Below, piece after piece: positions 1 to 5,378 of a stretch of 11,211 nt of DNA. A model generated the notes under the pieces. The model had not been told where the DNA came from and searched no databases. It saw nothing but the letters and a program-made list of their open reading frames with translations. The stretch comes from Syntrophaceae bacterium (GTDB lineage Bacteria > Desulfobacterota > SM23-61). The first letter of the stretch is position 1. Every line of letters begins with the position of its first letter. A program made the translations under genes and the position numbers. The DNA lies in NCBI GenBank assembly GCA_003154025.1, contig PMCE01000405.1:1347-12557 (forward strand). Direction: 5' to 3'.

Positions 1-177
1 GTAATCCAGACTCTGAAGAACGGTCCATACTTGGTCAAAGGGGAGATTGAACTCAAGGATGCTGATGGCAAAACTACCCCGACCAAAGATAAGCCATGTG
101 CTCTTTGTCGTTGCGGGCAGTCCCAAAACAAGCCGTTTTGCGACGGCTCGCATGTCAAGGCCGCGTTCAAAGGATAA
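1..177 (+). CDS. CDGSH-type iron-sulfur protein, C-terminal part
   Basis: This is the 3' end of a gene whose start lies before the window; 58 residues are visible in frame 1, ending in TAA. It carries the complete CDGSH motif C-x-C-x2-S-x3-P-x-C-D-G-S-H, with likely [2Fe-2S] ligands Cys36, Cys38, Cys47 and His51 of the visible fragment. A further cysteine (Cys33) lies just ahead of the motif. The preceding stretch (NGPYLVKG) resembles the beta-strand region of small bacterial CDGSH proteins. The family binds a labile 3Cys-1His [2Fe-2S] cluster and is linked to redox or Fe-S handling; the partner here is unknown. The stop is 31 bases before the next start, so it is probably co-transcribed with the Rieske, glutaredoxin and FTR genes that follow. 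Confidence 0.9.
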   Translation, partial: VIQTLKNGPYLVKGEIELKDADGKTTPTKDKPCALCRCGQSQNKPFCDGSHVKAAFKG

Positions 178-208
178 GGCTTAGCTTACAAAGATAAGGT
201 GGTAAACT

Positions 209-514
209 ATGACGTGGATCTACGTGATGGAAGAGGAGACATTGCCGGAGGGCGGCATGGCGCCTGTTTATCCGCTGGGAATCAATGTCGTCGTCGCGCG
301 CGTTGGAGGAAGTGTTTATGCCGTGGCCGGCAAGTGCGCGCACATGGCATGTCCGATGTTTACCGGAACTCTCGACGGTTATACCCTCACCTGTCCCTGC
401 CACGATTGGCGTTTTGACATCAGATCAGGTCAATTTCTAGATGCGCCCGAGCTAGGCCTCGCGGTTTTCCCCGCGAAGGCCGAGGCGGGCAAACTGTTTG
501 TCAGCCTAGGCTGA
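209..514 (+). CDS. Rieske [2Fe-2S] protein with bc1-type cysteine pair
   Basis: A 101-residue single-domain Rieske protein. Cluster ligands are in two boxes: Cys43-x-His45 and Cys62-x-x-His65. Cys48 (in CAHMAC) and Cys64 (in CPCH) occupy the places of the disulfide that braces the cluster in bc1-type Rieske proteins; soluble dioxygenase ferredoxins usually lack this pair. No signal peptide or membrane segment is visible, so it should be a soluble cytoplasmic carrier. The ATG at 209 follows AAGGTGG at a good distance. It lies between the CDGSH gene and a glutaredoxin gene with only 12 bases to the latter, so it is most likely an electron carrier of the same small redox operon. The electron donor and acceptor cannot be read from the sequence. 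Confidence 0.92.
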   Translation: MTWIYVMEEETLPEGGMAPVYPLGINVVVARVGGSVYAVAGKCAHMACPMFTGTLDGYTLTCPCHDWRFDIRSGQFLDAPELGLAVFPAKAEAGKLFVSLG

Positions 515-526
515 AAGGAGAATGCG

Positions 527-772
527 ATGAAGAAGGTTTCCATGTATACGTTGTCCACCTGCCCCTGGTGCAGGAAGACCAAGAAGTTCTTTGCCGAACA
601 CAACATCCCGTTTGACTTCACGGATTACGACCTCGCCGACGTGGCGACACAGGACAAGATCATGCGCGAGCTTGAGGCAGAGGGGGTCAACGGCTTTCCG
701 TTCGTGCGGATCGGCGATCAGGTCGTTGAAGGCTACCAGCCGGATCGTTATGCCAAATTGCTGGGCATATAG
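527..772 (+). CDS. Glutaredoxin family protein (CPWC active site)
   Basis: An 81-residue protein with a full glutaredoxin fold. The dithiol active site is Cys12-Pro-Trp-Cys15, after a typical first strand (VSMYTLSTC). The cis-proline segment is GFPFV (Pro58), followed by IGD and the EGY-x-PD end of the family. Dithiol glutaredoxins reduce disulfides or transfer electrons to reductases; CPWC is unusual next to the classic CPYC. It has AAGGAG a few bases before the ATG and no signal peptide. The next gene, 11 bases downstream, encodes a ferredoxin:thioredoxin reductase catalytic subunit, so this protein may be a substrate of that enzyme rather than of glutathione; that link is inferred from gene order only. 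Confidence 0.93.
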   Translation: MKKVSMYTLSTCPWCRKTKKFFAEHNIPFDFTDYDLADVATQDKIMRELEAEGVNGFPFVRIGDQVVEGYQPDRYAKLLGI

Positions 773-782
773 GGGGTCTCTG

Positions 783-1118
783 ATGAATGCTGAAGCCAGA
801 AAGAGGGCATTGCGCCATTTTTTCCAAAAGGTTATCGAACCGATGGGATATAAGCTTACACCGGACGCGGAACTGGCGGAGTTTTTGCTCGAACAAGAGG
901 TAAAGCTCGAGGCCAAACATGGCGTGCCCTTTTGTCCCTGCCAGCCGATCCGGCGCGACCGCCCTCGTGACATGCAGATCGTATGCCCGTGTATTCCGTT
1001 TCACCGCAAGCATTTTGACGCAATGAAGCGCTGCTGGTGCGGACTGTTCGTGCATCGGGACATCACTGACCCGGACAGCTTGCCGCAGGTACCCGCAAAG
1101 GAGATAGGTATTGAGTAA
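783..1118 (+). CDS. Ferredoxin:thioredoxin reductase catalytic (beta) subunit-like protein
   Basis: A 111-residue protein with the three paired-cysteine motifs of the FTR catalytic chain: CPC (Cys51, Cys53), CPC (Cys68, Cys70) and CWC (Cys84, Cys86), the last followed by GLFV. In the family four of these cysteines hold a [4Fe-4S] cluster and two form the redox-active disulfide that passes single electrons from ferredoxin to a thioredoxin-fold protein. The spacing (14 and 13 residues) fits the non-photosynthetic bacterial and archaeal forms rather than the plant type. No variable (alpha) subunit gene is in the window. The open frame runs further upstream, but that part overlaps the glutaredoxin gene in another frame, so the ATG at 783 is chosen; the length then matches the family. 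Confidence 0.92.
   Translation: MNAEARKRALRHFFQKVIEPMGYKLTPDAELAEFLLEQEVKLEAKHGVPFCPCQPIRRDRPRDMQIVCPCIPFHRKHFDAMKRCWCGLFVHRDITDPDSLPQVPAKEIGIE
1098..1105 (+). promoter_or_regulatory. Ribosome binding site selecting a TTG start
   Basis: AAGGAGAT ends about 7 bases before the TTG at 1111, within the last codons of the FTR gene. This near-ideal Shine-Dalgarno supports TTG as the true start of the second Rieske gene and implies translational coupling to the FTR gene, whose stop lies inside the overlap. Confidence 0.75.
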
Positions 1119-1506
1119 TAATTTCGTCAAGGCGATCAGGACCACCGAGATTGCGCCCGGAGGAATGAAGTCAGTTGAACTGAACGGCCGCGAGCTTGTG
1201 ATCTGCAACTGCGGCGGGAGTTTTTATGCGATTGACCGGCGCTGCGGGCACATGAACGCGCCGCTCGAAAAGGGAACACTTGAAGGCTCAATCCTCACTT
1301 GCCCCATGCATTGCGCCCAGTTCGACGTCACTACTGGAGAGGTGCTCTTGAGCTTCGTGCATCCCTACCTGGGAAACGAAATCCCTCCGCCAAGGACAAG
1401 AGCATTTCTCAAGAACGTCGGCATGCTCATGGAGCACATCCATACGGAACCCATCGGCACCTACAAGGCGAAAGTTGAATCCGAGTGGGTATGGGTTGCG
1501 CTTTAG
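1111..1506 (+). CDS. Rieske [2Fe-2S] protein, ferredoxin-like
   Basis: A 131-residue Rieske protein starting at TTG, overlapping the FTR stop by 8 bases. Ligand boxes are Cys45-Gly-His47 and Cys64-Pro-Met-His67, with the GSFYAID strand in front and AQFDVTTGEVL behind, as in soluble Rieske ferredoxins. It lacks the extra bc1-type cysteines: the positions equivalent to Cys48 and Cys64 of the first Rieske protein are Ala50 and Met66. After the domain there is a tail of about 45 residues with HPYLGNEIPPPRTR and a Trp-rich end. The cassette thus encodes two different Rieske classes, likely of different potential. No signal peptide or membrane segment is seen. Electron partners are unknown; FTR and glutaredoxin are the positional candidates. 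Confidence 0.9.
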   Translation: MSNNFVKAIRTTEIAPGGMKSVELNGRELVICNCGGSFYAIDRRCGHMNAPLEKGTLEGSILTCPMHCAQFDVTTGEVLLSFVHPYLGNEIPPPRTRAFLKNVGMLMEHIHTEPIGTYKAKVESEWVWVAL

Positions 1507-1517
1507 CGCGACTCGAC

Positions 1518-1784
1518 ATGGCGGCGGAGGCGATCTATTTACGGGGCGTGTCCGGGTATCAGAGCACCTATAGCGCTGAACCGCTTGAGAAGGCTTACGA
1601 GAGGCTTAAGTCTGAATTTCCTTCCAGTGAGTGGGTCAAGCGGGCCAAACCATATAGCCTTTTACGATTGGAGAATAAGTGTCTCCAAGAAAGCCTCTCT
1701 AAGCAACTGATACACAAATATCATATAAAGAAGGGCAGGGTCAGAATTGGCCCTGCTTTTTGCCCCCTACAGATAGTAGTTTGA
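1518..1784 (+). pseudogene. TPR-like C-terminal fragment, probable gene remnant
   Basis: An open frame immediately after the second Rieske stop. Its first 45 or so residues look like a real helical segment (AEAIYLRGVSGYQ, then KAYERLKSEFPSSEWVKRA), the style of the TPR-like tail found in some thioredoxin-family proteins. The rest is unlike protein and is read straight through the intrinsic terminator at 1735-1761, ending by chance. The ATG at 1518 has no clear Shine-Dalgarno. The simplest reading is the 3' remnant of a larger gene, perhaps a thioredoxin-like protein, lost by deletion behind the redox cassette. A small expressed protein cannot be excluded. The family assignment is from memory of sequence style and is tentative. 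Confidence 0.4.
1735..1761 (+). terminator. Intrinsic terminator ending the redox cassette
   Basis: GCAGGGTC at 1735-1742 pairs with GGCCCTGC at 1749-1756 (eight pairs including one G-T), with a six-base loop AGAATT, followed at once by TTTTT. This is a classic rho-independent terminator on the + strand and marks the end of the CDGSH-Rieske-Grx-FTR-Rieske transcript. Confidence 0.85.
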
Positions 1785-2157
1785 GCTTTTGGGCAAAAAC
1801 TTGCGACTACTGCTGAGACTGTCGAAAAAGGCCAAATAGCGAATTTGGGTGATTTTAGCATTCTTAAAAATCAACTACTTATAGGATCCGGAAGACTACA
1901 AAACGGCCAGTTTTAGGGTTTTTCGACAGGCTCGCTATCTTGATTTGCTTTCGGGAGGGCGAAAAAAATTCTGATATTCAAAAGATATATAGAATCGGGA
2001 TACGTCACATCTCTCGGCAATCTTCAATGCAGGAATAATCCCTAGGCTCAACAGCAGGTGATGTAGAGAATTAGAGACAACCTGCCGCTGTCCGAAGGGT
2101 TGGATCCTTCAATTCGTTCCTAATATTTCCCCCAGTTTCAATTTCTGTCTTTTCCAT
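1785..2157. other. Gene-free stretch between redox cassette and nucleotidyltransferase pair
   Basis: About 370 bases with no supportable coding frame on either strand. It holds the terminal-inverted-repeat element at 1815-1933. The rest is AT-richer than the flanking cassettes and contains no clear promoter, terminator or RNA gene that I can support. Confidence 0.6.
1815..1933. repeat. 119-bp MITE-like element with 15-bp terminal inverted repeats
   Basis: The left end GAGACTGTCGAAAAA (1815-1829) and the right end TTTTTCGACAGGCTC (1919-1933) are inverted copies matching at 14 of 15 positions. The interior is AT-rich, has no ORF and shows only weak further symmetry. This fits a small non-autonomous mobile element or the ends of a decayed one. 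No clear target-site duplication was recognised. The family name is not known to me. Confidence 0.6.
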
Positions 2158-2277
2158 TCATCCCTTTTTCTTTGGGGGGGCGGGCTTTGCCTTGGCCAGG
2201 GAAAGGCATAGCTTCCTCAGTTGCGACACGCGTTTCAGGCGGGCGGTCACTGCTTTGGCCGACAGGTCAACTTTCAT
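2158..2277 (-). CDS. Small partner protein of the nucleotidyltransferase (39 aa)
   Basis: A 39-residue ORF on the minus strand that overlaps the 3' end of the nucleotidyltransferase gene by 11 bases (ATG at 2277, TGA ending at 2158). It begins MKVDLSAKAVTARLKRVSQL, continues RKLCLSLA and ends in a lysine- and proline-rich tail. Short proteins with the pattern D-x-S-x-E/K-A-x-x-x-R-L-x-x-x-S-x-L-x-x-L-C-L-x-L are, in my recollection, regular companions of this nucleotidyltransferase family in delta-proteobacteria and similar genomes. The tight overlap implies translational coupling. It would be the accessory or antitoxin-like half of a two-gene module; the role is not proven. It is too short for common ORF cut-offs and easily missed. 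Confidence 0.65.
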   Translation of the reverse strand: MKVDLSAKAVTARLKRVSQLRKLCLSLAKAKPAPPKKKG

Positions 2278-2736
2278 CGCTGTCTTCTTTCAGTCTCTGG
2301 ATGTCGTCGAAATCCTGCCCCGTACCCCTCAGGGTTTTCAGAAAAATCAGTCCTCCGCGGGAAACGACCCGGGGTTTCCCCTTTTCCCACTCCACTTCCT
2401 GGCAGGTATGCCATACTTTCTGAATGGATGGTGCCACGACAAGGAAATCCAGAGAAAACCAATCGCCCGTCTCTTCGTCCTTTTTGGAAACCCGGCGAAT
2501 TTCTATCGCCCCCCCCCGTCAAAGGCCATCGGGTTGGCCTTCCTAAGGTATCCCCATCCATTAGCGAGGGTTTGGACTTTTTCCAGGGATTCTCTCTGGA
2601 TCAGGATGTCAATATCAACGGTAGAACGCGGTATCCCTAACAAAGCCAGCGCCAGACCTCCGCAGAGTGCGTAATCGATCCGCGATTCATCCAGCTTGTT
2701 GATAATAGACTTCAATTCTTCGTATAGACCCAGCAT
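2267..2736 (-). pseudogene. Nucleotidyltransferase (MNT/AbiEii-like), frameshifted in a poly-G tract
   Basis: Starting at the ATG at 2736, the protein reads MLGLYEELKSIINKL and carries the nucleotidyltransferase core: Gly26-Gly27 (CGGLALALLG), then PRSTVDIDILI with Asp41 and Asp43 as likely metal ligands. At the run of nine G (minus strand; 2509-2517) the frame hits TAG, giving a 77-residue product. One added G (or two fewer) restores a continuous frame of about 156 residues, with IEIRRVSK, WFSLDFLVV, VEWEKG, VVSRGGLIFLKTLRGTGQD and DDIQRL, the usual C-terminal half, ending at TGA 2267. So the gene is intact except for the homopolymer, which could be a recent mutation, a phase-variable switch or a sequencing error. 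An in-frame extension upstream to 2889 has no family character. It is probably half of a toxin-antitoxin-type pair with the overlapping small ORF. Confidence 0.8.
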
Positions 2737-2913
2737 CGAATGTCCCGATTTTTTTCGCCACCATACCATATCGGGAGAAAACAGGTAATAGGCCGGAGGA
2801 ACGAGGGTGCGTATTCCGCTGATTCCGAGGGTATAAGAAAAAATAGATTTAGTCGATAACAGATGAAATTGGGTCCAAGAGGGCAACAAAATTCTTTCAT
2901 GCTCATCGTTGTA

Positions 2914-2936
2914 GGGGCGACCCGCCGGGTCGCCCC
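2914..2936. repeat. GC-rich palindrome (REP-like)
   Basis: GGGGCGACCC at 2914-2923 and GGGTCGCCCC at 2927-2936 form a perfect 10-bp stem with a 3-base loop GCC. The flanks (GTA before, TGCA after) partly continue the symmetry. The pattern matches the very common short repeats of the form GTAGGGGCGACC...GGTCGCCCC scattered between genes in many environmental bacteria. It sits between the nucleotidyltransferase gene and the next repeat element. Confidence 0.7.
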
Positions 2937-3022
2937 TGCATGGTGCGATGAAGCAACCTTCTTTGGTTCCGGCTATGCCGGGTTAGGATATTAGCAGTTT
3001 GCGGGAGAACTCGAATCTGGCA

Positions 3023-3141
3023 GTCATTGCGAGGAGTCCCGCGAAGCGCGGGACGATCCCGCCAGAGACGGGACAATCTCAAATTGTTTGATTTTATTAT
3101 GAATGCGATCGCTTCCCCCTCCAGGGCGGGGTCGCAATGAC
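3023..3141. repeat. 119-bp REP/MITE-like element with GTCATTGCGA ends
   Basis: The ends are perfect 10-bp inverted copies, GTCATTGCGA (3023-3032) and TCGCAATGAC (3132-3141). Inside is a strong 8-bp hairpin, GTCCCGCG with CGCGGGAC (3036-3054), next to a related degenerate copy, and an AT-rich middle. This layout (GTCATTGCGAGGAG start, CAATCTC, TCGCAATGAC end) is a widely distributed intergenic repeat type in anaerobes and other bacteria. It carries no ORF of its own. Confidence 0.75.
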
Positions 3142-3862
3142 ACTCAAGAGAGTTTTTCAGCAACCTGTTAGAAAGCTGATGGAGAAACCCGGGACCCCGG
3201 TCCAAGTTTGCCCCTTCGGCTCAGGGGAGAAACTCGGCCTTTCCCGTCAAAAAAAAGATTTGATCTTTTATCTCCATCTGTGCTAATCAATTGAATATAC
3301 TGATTTAGGGTAACAGGACCAAGGTTTCGAACCTTTCGGCGGAGTTGGAAGCCTGTTCACCTTAGCAGGGAAACGAGCAAAAGGGGGAATTCATTCCATC
3401 CCCGTGAGAACCCACGGGAAGAAAATTGAAGTAAGACTGGGGACCTTCGAGGGAGGGGCATCTTGCCAAAGGATTCGCGGGGGTTAACCGCGCGGCCTTC
3501 AACCTCAACGAGATTCGCCTTTTCACTGTCGGCCATCGATTCCAGCGGACCGAACTTTAATCGAGTTCCTTCCCGCAAAATCAATTCCGGCTAAGAGCAG
3601 TCCGGTTGGGGGGCGGGCTTCGGGCGCTCCGGCCCCAAGCCTGAATGATCTGCCCCCAAGAAGAACCTCCATCTTCCTTTTGCCTCCCTGAGCCCAACTG
3701 ATAAGCGGGTCGGGCCTTCGAATTTTGGGAACTGGCCAGGCGCGCTACTTTTCTTCTCCTCCTTCGAATTCCTGTCCGGGAAGCAGGATTTCTTAATTCC
3801 TTCCCTGAGGGAGGGAGAATGCCGGGGGTATTAGAGCGGGTTTCCACGCTCTCACGTTAAAT

Positions 3863-3870
3863 GGAGGGAG
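3863..3870 (+). promoter_or_regulatory. Ribosome binding site of the acyl-CoA dehydrogenase
   Basis: GGAGGGAG stands 3 to 8 bases ahead of the ATG at 3874 and fixes that start, which also gives the normal N-terminus of the family (MDFDLTQEQ). Confidence 0.7.
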
Positions 3871-3873
3871 AAA

Positions 3874-5031
3874 ATGGACTTCGATTTGACCCAAGAACAA
3901 AAGATGTTTCAGGATATGGCCAAGGAGTTTGCGCAGCGCGAAATTGCGCCGATCGCCAGGGATCTGGACCGTAACGAGAAATTCCCCCACGACCTCATCC
4001 CCAAGATGGGAGAACAGGGACTCTTCGCCGTCAAGATTCCGAGCGAGTACGGGGGCGTGGACCTGGACTGGACCACCCTGGGACTGGTGGCCGAGCAGTT
4101 TGCCAGCGTGGATTTTTCCACGGCCCTGACTTACTACATCCAGACTTCTCTGGAGGCCATGCCCATCCTGACCGCCGGCACCGAGGAGCAGAAGAAGAAG
4201 TACGTTCCCGCCCTCGTCCAGGGGAAAATCATGGGCTGCACGGCGGCCGTGGAGCCCAACGTGGGCAGCGACGCCACATCCGTGGAGACCTCCGCCGTCC
4301 TGGACGGAGATTCCTGGGTCCTGAACGGGAACAAGACCTGGATCACCAACGCTACCGTGGCCGATTTTGCCGTCGTCCTGGCCCAGACGGACAAGAGCAA
4401 AGGCCACCGGGGGATCTCCACTTTTGTCGTGGACAAAGGGACTCCGGGTTTTTCCAGCACCAAGATCACCAACAAGCTAGGCTGCCGGTCCACCGACACG
4501 GGCCAATTGTTCTTCCGGGACTGCCGCATTCCCCGGTCCAACCAGCTCGGCCCGGTGGGCAAGGGAATGTCCACGGCCCTCACCTGCATCGAGCACACCC
4601 GCTTCGGCATCGCCTGGTCGGGGTTGGGCGTGACCCGGGGCTGCCTCGAGGCGAGCATCAAGTACTGCCAGGAACGCAGCCAGTTCGGGAAGCCCATCGG
4701 CAGCTTCCAGCTCATCCAGGAACGAATCGCCGATATGGTCGTGGACCTCGAAGCCTCCCGGCTGTTGGCGTATCAGGCGGCCCATCTCAAGGACAAGGGT
4801 CTGCCGAGCTCGCGCGAGGTTTCCATCGCCAAATACCACAATATCGAAGTGGCGGTGCGCGCCACCAAAACGGCCGTGGAGTTACACGGGGCATACGGGT
4901 ATACCGATGATTTTCCGGTGGAGAGGTTCTACCGCGACATCATCGGTCCTTTGATTTTCGGGGGAACGGCCAATATCCAGAGGCTCATCATCGGACGGAT
5001 GACCCTGGGCATCGACGCCATCTCCCGCTGA
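3874..5031 (+). CDS. Acyl-CoA dehydrogenase, glutaryl-CoA-dehydrogenase-like, altered catalytic position
   Basis: A 385-residue flavoenzyme of the acyl-CoA dehydrogenase family, which oxidises acyl-CoA thioesters at C2-C3 and hands electrons to Etf. The N-terminal helical domain opens with FDLTQEQKMFQ; the beta domain has the signature CTAAVEPNVGSD (around residues 122-133) and GNKTWITNA; the C-terminal domain has RFGIAWSGLG, RSQFGKPIGSFQLIQ and ELHGAYGYTDDFPVERFYRD. The RFGIAW segment and the ending IIGRMTLGI resemble glutaryl-CoA dehydrogenases. Where those and medium-chain enzymes have the catalytic Glu in YEGT, this protein has IFGGT, i.e. Gly363; the alternative Glu position of isovaleryl-CoA dehydrogenase aligns with Thr242. 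The substrate is therefore uncertain. It leads the operon; fixC starts 347 bases later. No signal peptide, so cytoplasmic. Confidence 0.93.
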   Translation: MDFDLTQEQKMFQDMAKEFAQREIAPIARDLDRNEKFPHDLIPKMGEQGLFAVKIPSEYGGVDLDWTTLGLVAEQFASVDFSTALTYYIQTSLEAMPILTAGTEEQKKKYVPALVQGKIMGCTAAVEPNVGSDATSVETSAVLDGDSWVLNGNKTWITNATVADFAVVLAQTDKSKGHRGISTFVVDKGTPGFSSTKITNKLGCRSTDTGQLFFRDCRIPRSNQLGPVGKGMSTALTCIEHTRFGIAWSGLGVTRGCLEASIKYCQERSQFGKPIGSFQLIQERIADMVVDLEASRLLAYQAAHLKDKGLPSSREVSIAKYHNIEVAVRATKTAVELHGAYGYTDDFPVERFYRDIIGPLIFGGTANIQRLIIGRMTLGIDAISR

Positions 5032-5201
5032 TCCTTGAGGGACGGGCCTCTCGGGGATGGCTCAGAGACGCAGGTCCTCTCCGATGCGGATTTTTGGATT
5101 TGTTCAAAAAGTGCGTGTTGAATTAGTTTTCAGAATTCATTCATCGATTGGCAGAGCCGTTACAAAGAGATAAGATTTTCCCCGGGACGACGGACCTGCC
5201 A

Positions 5202-5249
5202 GAAATCCCCCCTGCCCCCCTTTAGAAAAGGGGGGTTGGGAGGGATTTC
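5202..5249. repeat. Imperfect palindromic repeat, C/G-rich arms
   Basis: The arm starting GAAATCCCCCCTGCCCCCC is answered by GGGGGGTTGGGAGGGATTTC, with a short AT-rich loop TTTAGAAAA. The arms pair over most of their length with one bulge. It resembles the common intergenic repeats of the form AAATCCCCCT...AGGGGGATTT known from many bacterial genomes. It could slow or partly stop transcription between the dehydrogenase and fixC, but it has no T tract. Confidence 0.65.
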
Positions 5250-5363
5250 AGAGATGGGTTGGCCCAAAAAAAAATTCTTGTCAAGTGGCGAAATTTTTTA
5301 TGTTCATGGCTCCCGGGATTCATCACCTCCTTTTCGAACAAAGCCGGATTTTGCAATAAAGAT

Positions 5364-5370
5364 AGGAAGG
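5364..5370 (+). promoter_or_regulatory. Ribosome binding site of fixC
   Basis: AGGAAGG lies 8 bases before the ATG at 5379 and selects that start over the earlier in-frame ATG at 5259. Confidence 0.7.
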
Positions 5371-5378
5371 TTTCTCTA

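Larger units (their letters stand above)
2737..3873. other. Long gene-free, repeat-rich intergenic region
   Basis: About 1.1 kb with no convincing gene. It holds the GC palindrome at 2914-2936 and the inverted-repeat element at 3023-3141. From 3142 to 3873 I see only a weak AT-rich hairpin near 3253-3270 (AAAAGAT, TTG, ATCTTTT) and then GC-rich sequence leading into the acyl-CoA dehydrogenase Shine-Dalgarno. Open frames on the minus strand here have compositions unlike proteins. The promoter of the acyl-CoA dehydrogenase operon must lie here, but I cannot place it. Confidence 0.6.
5032..5378. other. Intergenic region between acyl-CoA dehydrogenase and fixC
   Basis: About 350 bases without a gene. 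It contains the imperfect palindrome at 5202-5249. A possible promoter for fixC is TTGTCA at 5278-5283 with TATGTT at 5299-5304 (15-base spacer, shorter than ideal), so fixCX-etfBA may be transcribed independently of the dehydrogenase. The frame of fixC stays open back to 5259, but that part has no family character. Confidence 0.5.

Noticed and set aside
2172..2674. Three overlapping + strand open frames of 83 to 160 codons
   Set aside because: They are antisense to the nucleotidyltransferase and its partner, whose repaired minus-strand frame has family motifs; the + strand products have none.
2737..2889. In-frame N-terminal extension of the nucleotidyltransferase to 2889
   Set aside because: The extra 51 residues do not resemble the family, which normally starts near the Leu-Tyr-Glu-Glu helix; ATG 2736 is preferred although its Shine-Dalgarno is weak.
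3105..3112. GCGATCGC octamer (HIP1 sequence of cyanobacteria)
   Set aside because: A single copy inside a repeat element; HIP1 is meaningful only when highly over-represented.
2911..3141. Possible CRISPR array from clustered repeats and palindromes
   Set aside because: The repeats are different from each other, not regularly spaced, and no cas gene is present.
2903..3205. 100-codon minus-strand open frame
   Set aside because: It consists of translated repeat elements (the GC palindrome and the GTCATTGCGA element), so it is not a gene.
3357..3847. Two minus-strand open frames of 75 and 88 codons before the acyl-CoA dehydrogenase
   Set aside because: Low-complexity, Arg/Ser/Pro-rich products with no motif and no good start signals; I treat the region as an untranslated leader.
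5259..5378. Earlier in-frame start for fixC
   Set aside because: The 40 extra residues are unrelated to FixC, and the FAD fold begins right after the ATG at 5379, which has a good Shine-Dalgarno.
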